This document shows positions 9,611 to 17,623 of a stretch of 64,000 nt of DNA, piece after piece (position 1 is the first letter of the stretch; the number at the start of each line of letters is the position of its first letter). Source of the stretch: QHXW01 sp963847515 (lineage in GTDB: Bacteria > Acidobacteriota > Terriglobia > Bryobacterales > Bryobacteraceae). Below the pieces are notes generated by a model. The model was given only the letters and a program-made list of their open reading frames with translations, did no database searches and had not been told where the DNA came from. The stretch is from contig CAWKAA010000005.1 of NCBI GenBank assembly GCA_963847515.1, positions 1,674,001 to 1,738,000 of the forward strand, in the 5' to 3' direction. The position numbers and the translations under genes are program-made.

Positions 9611-9677
9611 CGGGCGCTACGCGCCCGGCGATGCTGCGCATCGCGGACGCGGCGACGCGGCGACACGGCGAAAGATC
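9611..9677. repeat. Twin palindrome plus GC octamers, copy 1
   Basis: Two perfect 7-bp hairpins sit side by side: CGGGCGC-tac-GCGCCCG (9611-9627) and GCGATGC-tgc-GCATCGC (9628-9644). They are followed by GCGGCGAC-type octamers and the conserved string cggcgaaagatc just before the S23 remnant. The same arrangement recurs at 9816-9890. The array begins at the base after the SDR stop codon. Confidence 0.8.
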
Positions 9678-9813
9678 GTGAATATACGAAGTTATCGGGA
9701 CCTTGACGTCTACCGGTCCGCGATGGATGGGGCGATGCGGGTCTTTGGGATCACGAAGAGCTTTCTCCCCGGAAGAGACGATTTGTGCGAATCTGGCAGA
9801 GGCCTGGCGCAAA
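9678..9813 (+). pseudogene. Remnant of four-helix-bundle (S23) protein gene, copy 1
   Basis: Starts with the same GTG and NIRSYRDLDVYRSAMD peptide as the intact-looking copy at 9891. It has lost about 45 bp internally (ggaagaga is joined directly to cgatttgtgcg) and is cut off after the ANLAEAWRK-equivalent DNA, where it runs into the second twin palindrome. It cannot make a folded four-helix bundle. Its 5' identity to copy 2 points to a tandem duplication followed by decay. Confidence 0.75.
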
Positions 9814-9815
9814 AG

Positions 9816-9890
9816 CGGGCGCGAAGCGCCCGGCGATGCTGCGCATCGCGGACACGGTGACGCGGCGACGCGGGGACGCGGCGAAAGATC
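9816..9890. repeat. Twin palindrome plus GC octamers, copy 2
   Basis: CGGGCGC-gaa-GCGCCCG (9816-9832) and GCGATGC-tgc-GCATCGC (9833-9849) repeat copy 1 except for the first loop. Octamer-like units (gacgcggc, gacgcggg) follow and lead into the GTG of the second S23 gene. The stems are identical in both copies while the loop differs. Confidence 0.8.
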
Positions 9891-10264
9891 GTGAATATAC
9901 GAAGTTATCGGGAGCTTGATGTATACCGGTCGGCGATGGATGCGGCCATGCACGTCTTCGAAATCACGAAGACGTTTCCGCAGGAAGAGAAGTATTCGCT
10001 GGTGGACCAAGTTCGGCGCTCGTCACGTTCGATTTGTGCGAATCTGGCAGAGGCATGGCGGAAGAGGCGGTATGAGGCGCATTTCGTCAGCAAGATGAGC
10101 GACGCTGAAAGCGAAGCCGAAGAAACTCGCGTGTGGCTGGAGTCGCATACAAATGCAGTTATATCAGCCAGAAGCAGTTCGAAGAACTCGATGATGCCTA
10201 TGACAAGATCGTGGCCCAGTTGGTCAAAATGCTCTCTCAACCTGATAAGTGGCGGATCCGGTAA
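9891..10264 (+). CDS. Four-helix-bundle protein, S23/IVP family (one frameshift)
   Basis: Family known from intervening sequences in 23S rRNA genes and related to the Avd accessory protein of diversity-generating retroelements; its molecular role outside DGRs is unclear. From GTG 9891 the frame reads RSYRELDVYRSAMD, then QVRRSSRSICANLAEAWRKRRY and SDAESEAEETRVWLE, the family signature. Near 10143 one base is missing; the other frame continues as CSYISQKQFEELDDAYDKI to a natural TAA at 10262-10264, giving about 125 residues. Without correction the frame runs artificially into the next gene. It lies between inverted arrays of GC octamers, with the twin palindrome on its left. Confidence 0.75.
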
Positions 10265-10266
10265 AA

Positions 10267-10343
10267 TCGCCGCGTCGCCGCGTCGCCGCGTCGCCGTGTC
10301 GGTGGCTTTCGCCGTGTCGCCGCGTCGCCGCGTCGCCGCGTCG
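10267..10343. repeat. GTCGCCGC octamer array, inverted relative to the left arrays
   Basis: Tandem GTCGCCGC/GTCGCCGT units begin a few bases after the S23 stop, are interrupted by ggtggctttc around 10300-10310, then resume to 10343. This is the reverse complement of the GCGGCGAC units left of the S23 gene, so the gene sits in an inverted frame of octamer arrays. The right part of the array overlaps the 5' coding end of the sugar-binding lipoprotein. Confidence 0.8.
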
Positions 10344-11276
10344 GTTGTTGTGTTCCTGAGCCTCCTCGCCTGCAACACGAGCCCCAAGAGGAGAATCGGC
10401 GTGGTCCCCAAGGCCACTTCCCACCTGTTCTGGGTTTCCGTCCAGGCGGGCGCCATGACGGCGGGACACGATCTTGGCGTGGAGGTGCAATGGAACGGTC
10501 CCGCCACGGAAACCGATTACAGCCGGCAGATCGAGATCGTCGATTCGATGATCGCGCGGCACGTGGATGGACTGGCTTTGGCCGCGCAGGACCATACTGC
10601 TCTCGATGCATCGCTCGACCGCGCCGCGCGTGAGGGCATTCCCGTCACAGTCTTTGATTCGGGCGTGGATTCGACCAACTACATGACCTTTGTCGCTACT
10701 AACAATTACGAGGCCGGGCAGATGGCTGCCCGTAAGCTTGCCGAGTTGCTGCACGGCAAAGGATCGATTGCCATGGTGCTGCACGTCCCGGGCAGTTTTT
10801 CGACCATGGAACGCGAGCGTGGCTTCGAGGACGCCATTGCCAAGGAGTTTGCCCAGATTCAGATCGTGCAGAAGCAGTACGGAATGTCGGACCGCTCCAA
10901 AGCCATGGCCGCGGCCGAGAACATTTTGACGGCGCATCCCAACCTCGACGGTATCTTCGGATCCACCGAGCCCAGTTCCATTGGGACTGCGCTGGCCCTC
11001 AAATCACGGGGGCTCGCGGGCAAGATCAAATTTGTGGCGTTCGACGCCGCCGAGGGAATGATCGAAGATCTGAAGAACGGAACCATCGACGCGCTGGTGG
11101 CCCAGGACCCGTTCCGCATTGGTTATGAAGCGGTGCGCACGCTGGTCGACAAACTAAACGGCAAGACGCCGCCAAAGCGGATCGATCTCAGCGCGCACGT
11201 GATCACCAAAGCCGATTTGGATAAGCCCGAAATCAAGGCGCTGCTGAATCCGGACGTGAAGAAGTACCTGCAGTGA
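10314..11276 (+). CDS. Sugar ABC transporter substrate-binding lipoprotein (RbsB-like)
   Basis: A periplasmic binding protein of the LacI/RbsB fold (GVVPKATSHLFWVSVQAGA; IVDSMIARHVDGLALAAQD; GSIAMVLHVPGSFS; LDGIFGSTEPSS; GYEAVRTLVDKL). GTG 10314 gives a lipoprotein leader VSPRRRVAASVVVFLSLLAC with lipobox LLAC; GTG 10296 and 10302 are in-frame alternatives. No permease or ATPase gene lies nearby, so it is an orphan binding protein here. Oddly, the leader's basic n-region is translated from the octamer array that closes the S23 cassette, so the original 5' end was probably replaced or altered. Mature residues look intact, about 320 in total. Confidence 0.8.
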   Translation: MSPRRRVAASVVVFLSLLACNTSPKRRIGVVPKATSHLFWVSVQAGAMTAGHDLGVEVQWNGPATETDYSRQIEIVDSMIARHVDGLALAAQDHTALDASLDRAAREGIPVTVFDSGVDSTNYMTFVATNNYEAGQMAARKLAELLHGKGSIAMVLHVPGSFSTMERERGFEDAIAKEFAQIQIVQKQYGMSDRSKAMAAAENILTAHPNLDGIFGSTEPSSIGTALALKSRGLAGKIKFVAFDAAEGMIEDLKNGTIDALVAQDPFRIGYEAVRTLVDKLNGKTPPKRIDLSAHVITKADLDKPEIKALLNPDVKKYLQ

Positions 11277-11344
11277 GAGGTTTTACCCCGAATGTCGAAC
11301 GCACGTACCGTAAACGTGACGGGTTATCCACCCGGCTTTGTGGG

Positions 11345-11380
11345 GCGGACCCCCCGGTCCGCGTCGGACGCCCTCGTCCG
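11345..11380. repeat. Double-hairpin (REP-like) repeat, copy A
   Basis: GCGGACC-cccc-GGTCCGC (11345-11362) is followed two bases later by CGGACG-ccct-CGTCCG (11365-11380). A close copy is at 28772-28808. Both lie soon after a plus-strand stop codon and before a convergent minus-strand gene, the usual setting of extragenic palindromes that protect or terminate transcripts. Confidence 0.7.
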
Positions 11381-11389
11381 GCTGCCGAA

Positions 11390-11545
11390 GAACGTAGCTC
11401 GAATGAACGATTCGCGCACCTTCTCGACATTCCTCATCTTGCAAATCGTAAACTCGCATCAAGTCATTCCGATGCAATTCCGCCAGACCCCATACATGAT
11501 CCGTGATGTCCAGCTTCGCTAGCGGCTTCGCTCAGGTAGCATCCG
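11390..11545 (-). pseudogene. Possible transposase C-terminal remnant
   Basis: In the roughly 300-bp gap after the binding-protein gene, the minus strand reads AKPLAKLDITDHVWGLAEL, preceded by a stop and followed by degenerate sequence that enters the double-hairpin repeat. ITDHVW.L.EL resembles the C-terminal tail of some IS1-like transposases. The match is short and no catalytic motif is visible, so this is a weak call. The rest of the gap holds nothing else I can recognise. Confidence 0.2.
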
Positions 11546-11576
11546 CGGATGTGATTTGCCACCCAGCGGCCCAATC

Positions 11577-12629
11577 CTACGCTCTCGCTCCTGCCGCGGC
11601 CCCCGCCGCCACTTGCTCAATCGCTTCCAAAGCCTGCACGCAGCCGGGACGGTCCACGTCGTAGTGCGTCACGATGCGCATCTCACGGCCGTTGATTCCG
11701 TTAATGAGCACGCCGTGCGATTTGAGGCGCGTGCTGAACTCCACTGTCGTAAGCCCGGCGCCGCTGACGTCGAAGATCAGGATGTTGGTCTCGACCTTGC
11801 CGGGATCGATTTTGATTCCGGGAATTTTCGCCAGCCCTTCCACTAGAAATCGCGCGTTGGCGTGATCGCGCGCCAATAGCCGCGGATGGTCTTCGAGCGC
11901 AATGAGTCCGGCGGCCGCCAGCACGCCGGCCTGCCGCATGCCGCCACCCAGCCGCTTGCGATAGAGCCGCGCCTGCGCCATGTCTTCACGCGTGCCTGCG
12001 AGCATCGATCCAACAGGCGCACCCAGTGCCTTCGATAGGCAGAACATCACCGTATCCACCGGCGCCACAATCTCCTGCACCCGAGCCCCCAGCGCTTGAG
12101 CTGCGTTGAAAACCCGCGCGCCATCCATGTGAACCTTGAGCCCCATCTCGTGCGCTCCGTCGCAAATCTCGCGAATTGCGTCGAGCGGGTACACGGTACC
12201 GCCACCCATGTTGTGTGTGTTCTCGATCTCAATCAAGCCGGTGGGCGCCCAATGCGGGCTCAGAGGCCGGATTTCGCTTTTGATCTGCGGCCAGCTCAAG
12301 ATGCCGCCGTCGGCGAAAATCGGCCGTGCCACGCAGCCGGAAAACCAGGCCATCATCGCCAGCTCATAATTCAAGACGTGCGCGCGCGCTTCACAGATCA
12401 CTTCCTGACCATGCTGCGTGTGTACTTTGATGCCGATGGTATTGCCCATGGTGCCGGTAGGCACAAAGAGCGCGGCTTCCTTGCCGGTGACGTCGGCAGC
12501 GCGCTGCTCCAGGCGGTTGACCGTAGGGTCTTCGCCATACACGTCGTCGCCCACATCAGCTTCAGCCATGGCCCGGCGCATGGCAGCGGTGGGTTTGGTA
12601 ACAGTGTCACTGCGCAGATCGATGCTCAT
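11577..12629 (-). CDS. ltaE: Low-specificity L-threonine aldolase
   Basis: PLP enzyme of fold type I that cleaves L-threonine/allo-threonine to glycine and acetaldehyde. The start at ATG 12629 yields 350 residues beginning MSIDLRSDTVTKPTAAMR, the family hallmark; upstream residues in frame do not fit. Other signatures are GDDVYGEDPTVNRLE, the substrate region FVPTGTMGN, HMDGARVFNAAQAL and the PLP-lysine segment CLSKALGAPVGSM. Its ATGA start overlaps the stop of hemW by 4 bp, so the two are translated together. Confidence 0.92.
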   Translation of the reverse strand: MSIDLRSDTVTKPTAAMRRAMAEADVGDDVYGEDPTVNRLEQRAADVTGKEAALFVPTGTMGNTIGIKVHTQHGQEVICEARAHVLNYELAMMAWFSGCVARPIFADGGILSWPQIKSEIRPLSPHWAPTGLIEIENTHNMGGGTVYPLDAIREICDGAHEMGLKVHMDGARVFNAAQALGARVQEIVAPVDTVMFCLSKALGAPVGSMLAGTREDMAQARLYRKRLGGGMRQAGVLAAAGLIALEDHPRLLARDHANARFLVEGLAKIPGIKIDPGKVETNILIFDVSGAGLTTVEFSTRLKSHGVLINGINGREMRIVTHYDVDRPGCVQALEAIEQVAAGAAAGARA

Positions 12630-13711
12630 GTGGCGATAAACTCCTGAAATACTTCGTTGGAAAGAAGGACACCGCGATCGGTCAGCCGCAGTATGTCGCC
12701 TTGCCGCTCGAGCAGGCCGTCGCTTAGGAACTGGGTGATCGGCAGCCGGTAACGTCGCCACTCGTCCGGACTCGGCCGGATTCCCTCCGCGAGCCGCAAC
12801 CCGACAAAGAATTTCTCTTCGTCGAGATTCGCCGCGACCGAATCGATTCGTGGCGTTTCAATCTCTACGTACTCGGCTGGCGTTTCCACGTTCCGCCAGC
12901 GCCGCTCACCGTCAAACGAATGCGCGTCCGCCCCGAATCCCATATAGGGCTCCAGGCGCCAGTACTTCAGATTATGTTTCGACTCCCATCCGGGCCGAGC
13001 AAAGTTCGACACTTCGTAACGGGCGATTCCGAGCGATGCAAGGCGTCCGACAGCTACGTCGTACAGATCAGCCGTCATCTCTTCTGGCGGAATTTCAGGG
13101 GCGCCATAGCGCTTGCCGTTCAGAAGAACTTCGTGGCCCAACCGGCTATCCTCGTCGATCTCGAACATATAAACCGAAACATGCGGAGGCGCCAAGCGTT
13201 CGATCCAGTCGAGCGATTCGCTCCAGGATACAGCTGTTTGACCGGAAAGTCCGGCGATGAGGTCGATGTTGATGTTTGCGATTCCGCGCTCGCGCAGCAT
13301 CGCGACCTCCCTCGCCACAATGTCGGCTCTATGCTTGCGCCCCGTGCGCGCGATCTCGCACTGGACAAAGCTTTGTACGCCCAGGCTGACTCGGTTGATC
13401 CCAATCTCGCGCCAGACCTCGATGCGTTCCTCCGTGAGCGTTCCCGGCGCAGCTTCCATTGTCGCCTCAGCCCAGGGCTTTCCAGGAATGGCTTCCAACA
13501 AACCTCGCAGCGCGTCGGGATCCATCAAACTCGGCGTCCCCCCGCCCAGGTACACGGTGTCCGGTTGCCAATCCCAGTTGTGCCGCTGGATCTCGCGGCG
13601 AAGCGCGTCCATGTACCTCGGCTCCAGCTCGCGCGGAAATACGCCAGACGCGAAATTACAATAAGTGCATTTCTGCGCGCAGAACGGATAGGAGATATAA
13701 ACGCCGGCCAC
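12626..13711 (-). CDS. hemW: HemW-like radical SAM protein
   Basis: A 361-residue radical SAM protein of the HemW/coproporphyrinogen III oxidase-like family, thought to be a heme chaperone rather than an oxidase. The cluster motif CAQKCTYCNF is near residues 11-20, followed by YLGGGTPSL and NRVSLGVQSF, and the C-terminal HemW domain has EVSNFARPGWESKHNLKYW. It lacks the extra Cys of true HemN after the CxxxCxxC motif. Overlaps ltaE by 4 bp and follows the coiled-coil gene by 27 bp. Confidence 0.88.
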   Translation of the reverse strand: MAGVYISYPFCAQKCTYCNFASGVFPRELEPRYMDALRREIQRHNWDWQPDTVYLGGGTPSLMDPDALRGLLEAIPGKPWAEATMEAAPGTLTEERIEVWREIGINRVSLGVQSFVQCEIARTGRKHRADIVAREVAMLRERGIANINIDLIAGLSGQTAVSWSESLDWIERLAPPHVSVYMFEIDEDSRLGHEVLLNGKRYGAPEIPPEEMTADLYDVAVGRLASLGIARYEVSNFARPGWESKHNLKYWRLEPYMGFGADAHSFDGERRWRNVETPAEYVEIETPRIDSVAANLDEEKFFVGLRLAEGIRPSPDEWRRYRLPITQFLSDGLLERQGDILRLTDRGVLLSNEVFQEFIAT

Positions 13712-13738
13712 TATGTTTCATGATAGCCGGAGGAGAAC

Positions 13739-14068
13739 CTAGTTGCTTCCGCCGTTGCGGCCTCTGCGGCTGTCGAGGAACGCCCGCAGGCTGGCTTCGG
13801 TCCGCTGCTGGGAGTCAATCAAAGCATTGATCTTGTGATCGGTTTCTTTAGAGAACTGGCGATTGAAACGGCGCAACTCGGCAAGTTCTCCCATGCCGAT
13901 CTTAACCAGCTTCTCGAATCCAAGCATCCGCTTTTCGAAGCGGGCGTCCATGCGATCCATGCGGGCGTCGGCGCGGTCGGCGCGTTCCTCAGCGGCTGTC
14001 TGCCGCTCGGCGACATTCTGCAAAATCGCCTCGATTTTTTCAAACCGCCGGCGAACTGCTTCTTCCAT
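13739..14068 (-). CDS. Small coiled-coil protein of unknown function
   Basis: A 109-residue, highly charged, almost fully helical protein. Residues 1-65 show heptad-like spacing with repeated ADRADARMDRMDARFEKR, and residues 70-100 form a second helix (RRFNRQFSKETDHKINAL). There is no signal peptide or membrane segment. Such proteins occur widely in Acidobacteriota, but I cannot assign a role. It starts downstream of the radical SAM gene's terminator and may be transcribed with hemW and ltaE. Confidence 0.6.
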   Translation of the reverse strand: MEEAVRRRFEKIEAILQNVAERQTAAEERADRADARMDRMDARFEKRMLGFEKLVKIGMGELAELRRFNRQFSKETDHKINALIDSQQRTEASLRAFLDSRRGRNGGSN

Positions 14069-14121
14069 CCCCTCAGTTTAACCTAACCGTTGTCGACAGC
14101 TAAGTTCGCCGACTGTCTCTC

Positions 14122-14153
14122 AAAAAAAAGCCGCCGGATTGAAGTCCGGCGGC
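14122..14153 (-). terminator. Rho-independent terminator of the radical SAM gene
   Basis: Perfect 9-bp stem GCCGCCGGA / TCCGGCGGC (14130-14138 and 14145-14153) with a six-base loop. On the minus strand it is followed at once by eight T residues. It lies about 30 bp after the stop of the 705-residue enzyme and separates it from the coiled-coil/hemW/ltaE genes. Confidence 0.9.
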
Positions 14154-14184
14154 TGCCCAAAGGATTGATTTTTTGAAATGGCGT

Positions 14185-16302
14185 CTAGTCGCCGAATGAA
14201 CCGACTTCTTCTCGATCTTCGGCCGGCTTGGCAGGTGCGATGGGCTTCACACCAACGATGCCGTTGAGTGGCACAAACCCGGCGTCGTCAACTTTCTCTT
14301 TCAGTACAACCTGTCGGTACAACTTCATCATCTGCTCGTTGTTCTGAGCTTCCTGGCGCAGCTTTTCGTTGCGCTCACGAATCTTTTCTTCACGTGCGTT
14401 TTTGGCAATGCCGAGCTTATCCAGATCGGTCTGCTCGCCGGCATTCACCGCTTCCTTGTTCAGTATCAGGTGATGCTCGGCCACCGGCAGCGGCACCGAG
14501 TGGTTTCCGGCGAAGATCTCATGCCGCCCGTGCTCGTCGTACCACTTGGTAAGCGTCGCGGTCATGTGCATTTTCTCGATAATGTTGCGCCAACCCACGC
14601 CTGTGTTATAGGCGCAGAAGGAAATCTCGCCTTCCTGCGTGGCATAAGGAATGATGCACTGCTCGGTGCGGCGGAAATCGTAGTTAAACAGGTCCTGGAA
14701 CCACATGCCGGCTATGAACAGGAAATTCCAGCGGTCCTTGCGGCGCTTCTGGATGTCATCGATGGTGCGGTCGCCAGAAACTTTGCCATAGTTGCGGCCG
14801 GTTGCTCCGAAGCACTTGTCGAACTTCGTCAGCAGGTCGGTCAGCTTGAAATGCCTTGGCGATTTGAACGGATCGTAATTGCGCAGCAGCGAGAGTGCCA
14901 CGCCGACTACCGATAGGAATTTTCCGCGGGCCGCATCATTGACGCGCGCCACGTCCTTTGACAGCCGCTCCGCATTCAGGAACGAAGTGACGGCTGCCCG
15001 CTCCTTCGTTTCCTTGTCCACCATGATCGCCAGACCGACGCCGCAGTTGGGGTGGCAGCCACAGCTCAATTGCCCCCATTCGTGCTGGGGGCCGTGAACC
15101 AGGTCGGCCCAGTCGGAGAAGGTGCTCATGAAAGAGATGGGGAACCAATCGCGAGCCGGCTCACCGATACCCGTCTGGTCCTTGACGTCGTGCGCAAGAT
15201 GCGACAGGGTATAGCGCTGCGCGTGCCGCCGGTCGTCGGTAATGGCTTCGTCGCGCCCGGTGAAAGAAACGGGCTGGAAGGAGCAGAAGGAAATTTTCTT
15301 GGGATTGTCGAGCGCGAACTCGACGATCCGTCCCACCTGCTCGTTGTTGATGCCGTTCAGAATGGTAGTGACCGGAACGATCTCGACGCCCGCATTGTGC
15401 AGGTTTTCGATGGCCTGCAGTTTTACATCGAACAGGTTGCCAACCTTGCGATGCGCGTTCGCGGCATTGCCGATGCCGTCGAATTGCAAATAGGCATAGC
15501 GCAACCCGGCTTCCGCGGCTTTCTTGGCAAACGCAAAATCCTTGGCGAATTCAATGCCGTTGGTGGCCGCCTGGACGCTGTTGTAACCAACTTTGCGCGA
15601 GTAGCGCACCGCATCGAGAAAGTACGGCGAAAGCGTGGGCTCGCCACCCGAAAACTGCACCGACATTTGGCGGCGTGGTTTGATGGAAATGGCGTTATCC
15701 AGCAAAGTCTGGATATCTTCCCAGCTCAACTCGTGGACGAATCCCACCTGGTTGGCGTCCATGAAACATGGGTCGCACATCATGTTGCAGCGGTTGGTCA
15801 GATCGACCGTAAGCACCGATCCACGCCCGTGCTTGATAGTGCTGGAACCGTGGTTGTGAAGCTTTTCGTCGTTGTGAGCGAGAATGTCGCGGCCAGGGAA
15901 AACCTCTTCTAGGTGCTTGAAGAAGGCCGTATCGATGGCCATAACGTCTTCGAAATGGCCGTGAACGGGGCAGTCCTTCACCATCAGGATCTTGCCGTCG
16001 CGCTCGATGACCTTGGCCTTGATCTCGCCGACTTTTTCCTTCAGCAGAATTTTGTAATCCTGTTTGCCGTCGACAATCTCTTTACGGATTTCCGGGATGC
16101 AACGCGGGCAGAGCGAATCGGTTTCGCGCGGCCAGCCCAGCGGCGGTTTGGTTTTCTGATAGGACTTCAGCAGCGGTTTGTCCGACCATTTCGGTGTGAA
16201 AGAGGGGTTCTGATGGATCTGGTTTAGCTTGTCGAATACCGTCCATGCCGCACCCGCGGCAGCGGTAACTACTTTTTCGGCGTATTTGATCGGTTTGTGC
16301 AT
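14185..16302 (-). CDS. Tes/MSS-like radical SAM enzyme (candidate membrane-spanning lipid synthase)
   Basis: A 705-residue radical SAM protein. In order: an N-terminal helical segment; a rubredoxin-like knuckle C65-x2-C68 ... C111-P-V-H114-G, as in archaeal tetraether synthase Tes (MJ0619 family); the SAM cluster C172-x3-C176-x2-C179 after VDLTNR, with GGEPT at 219-223; an auxiliary-cluster candidate C414-x-C416-x3-C420; later C549 and C563; and a charged C-terminal tail. Tes joins two lipid tails by sp3 C-C coupling, and bacterial relatives are implicated in diabolic acid and branched tetraether lipids. Archaeal members, as I recall, carry a further Cys motif just before the SAM triad; here that stretch is His-rich (about 143-158). 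Monocistronic, with its own terminator; a TATACT -10-like box lies at 16386-16391. Confidence 0.75.
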   Translation of the reverse strand: MHKPIKYAEKVVTAAAGAAWTVFDKLNQIHQNPSFTPKWSDKPLLKSYQKTKPPLGWPRETDSLCPRCIPEIRKEIVDGKQDYKILLKEKVGEIKAKVIERDGKILMVKDCPVHGHFEDVMAIDTAFFKHLEEVFPGRDILAHNDEKLHNHGSSTIKHGRGSVLTVDLTNRCNMMCDPCFMDANQVGFVHELSWEDIQTLLDNAISIKPRRQMSVQFSGGEPTLSPYFLDAVRYSRKVGYNSVQAATNGIEFAKDFAFAKKAAEAGLRYAYLQFDGIGNAANAHRKVGNLFDVKLQAIENLHNAGVEIVPVTTILNGINNEQVGRIVEFALDNPKKISFCSFQPVSFTGRDEAITDDRRHAQRYTLSHLAHDVKDQTGIGEPARDWFPISFMSTFSDWADLVHGPQHEWGQLSCGCHPNCGVGLAIMVDKETKERAAVTSFLNAERLSKDVARVNDAARGKFLSVVGVALSLLRNYDPFKSPRHFKLTDLLTKFDKCFGATGRNYGKVSGDRTIDDIQKRRKDRWNFLFIAGMWFQDLFNYDFRRTEQCIIPYATQEGEISFCAYNTGVGWRNIIEKMHMTATLTKWYDEHGRHEIFAGNHSVPLPVAEHHLILNKEAVNAGEQTDLDKLGIAKNAREEKIRERNEKLRQEAQNNEQMMKLYRQVVLKEKVDDAGFVPLNGIVGVKPIAPAKPAEDREEVGSFGD

Positions 16303-16598
16303 ATCCTCTCTCTTTTGGTTACAACTTCAGGCATCCGCAGCACTTAAGCGCGAGCGGACATGCTATTTTTCCCGTGTTGTCCCCAAGTATAGTCCACCCC
16401 ACCCCACGGGACTACTTTTATGAATTAAGATGCTTGTTTTGTTACTTGTGTTGCGTTGGAGCGCAGTTGAACGGCAATATTTGGCATCGGAGCCTCCGGA
16501 TAACACCATGAATTCAGCCAGCTTAGGTGGAAAACCGCCCTTCCGGCATATCATATGGAATTGCGCCGCCAACGACCCATTAGACTGTAGAGGAGCCA

Positions 16599-17576
16599 AT
16601 GAGGATTCTGGTAACGGGCGCCCACGGATGCATCGGCGCTTGGACTGTCAAAGCGCTGCTCGATCGAGGGCTGGATGTCGTAGTCTACGATCTCGATCCG
16701 CGTCCGCGCCGGCTGCAGCTGATCGCGTCCGCGGAGCAAGTTTCACGAGTGGCAATTCGGGCCGGCAACATCGAGGACACCGGCGCCATTAAGGCGCTTG
16801 TGAAAGACGAAGGGATCACGCACATCGTGCACCTGGCGGCGCAACTCATGCCGTTTTGCCAGGCCAATCCCGTGGCTGGCGCGATGGTCAACGTGATCGG
16901 CACTCTGAATGTTTTCGAGGCGGCGCGCGATGCGGGCCGGCCGGTTCGCGTGGTTTACGCCAGTTCGTCGGCTGTGTGGGGTCCGGAGGAAGCATACGGC
17001 AGCGGCAAACTGACCGAGACGGATCCACTGAAGCCTTCCACGCACTACGGCGTCTTCAAACAGGCCAACGAAGGAAGCGCGCGTGTGTTTTATTCCGCGA
17101 GCGGCATTTCGAGCATCGGCCTGCGGCCGTGGACGGTTTTTGGCGTGGGACGCGACGCAGGGCTGACCGCGGACCCCACCCTCGCCATGAAGGCACTGGC
17201 GCTCGGAAAATCGTTTCAGATCCGGCTGACAGGCCACATGGATTTGCAATACGTGGAGGATGTGGCGGAGACATTTGTTCGGTGCCTCCTGTCGCCGCTC
17301 GAAGGAGCGCACGTGTTCAATCTGGAAGGCACTGTAATTACCATGGCTGACTTCATTGGCGAACTCGAACGCGCCTGGCCGGGCGCCGCGAAAACCATCA
17401 CCGCGCATGGCGCTCAGGTGCCGGTGGCATACCGGATGGACGGATCACAGCTTAGAACTCTTGTAACTGGAATCCCGCAAACGCCCCTGCCCATTGGCAT
17501 TCGCAAAACTCTGGATCATTTCGCACAATTGAACCGGCAGGGTAGCCTGAGCGAAAACAAATCCATGCTACTTTGA
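16599..17576 (+). CDS. NAD-dependent epimerase/dehydratase (extended SDR)
   Basis: A 325-residue extended SDR. The NAD motif TGAHGCIG is near residues 6-13, VHLAAQ near 83 and the active-site YGVFK near 149-153 with an upstream SSSAVWG serine segment. Substrate-domain motifs include RPWTVFG and DLQYVEDVAE. Likely acts on a nucleotide sugar or a related polyol; the substrate is not evident. Preceded by a roughly 300-bp AT-rich divergent region shared with the Tes-like gene, which contains no other gene I can identify. Confidence 0.8.
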   Translation: MRILVTGAHGCIGAWTVKALLDRGLDVVVYDLDPRPRRLQLIASAEQVSRVAIRAGNIEDTGAIKALVKDEGITHIVHLAAQLMPFCQANPVAGAMVNVIGTLNVFEAARDAGRPVRVVYASSSAVWGPEEAYGSGKLTETDPLKPSTHYGVFKQANEGSARVFYSASGISSIGLRPWTVFGVGRDAGLTADPTLAMKALALGKSFQIRLTGHMDLQYVEDVAETFVRCLLSPLEGAHVFNLEGTVITMADFIGELERAWPGAAKTITAHGAQVPVAYRMDGSQLRTLVTGIPQTPLPIGIRKTLDHFAQLNRQGSLSENKSMLL

Positions 17577-17623
17577 GGCGAAATGACTTCCGCGGATGAT
17601 CGCATTGTCCTGGAGACAGTGAA

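Noticed and set aside
9611..10343. CRISPR array or integron attC series
   Set aside because: Octamers are contiguous, without spacers, and the palindromes are paired hairpins rather than 25-40-bp direct repeats with unique spacers.
9891..11276. A 461-codon frame joining the S23 protein to the sugar-binding lipoprotein
   Set aside because: The S23 family peptide continues in another frame to its own stop at 10264; the join arises from a one-base loss followed by translated octamer repeats.
11283..11477. A 64-residue minus-strand protein covering the double-hairpin repeat
   Set aside because: It is translated mostly from repeat DNA and has no ribosome site; only a weak transposase-tail match upstream was kept.
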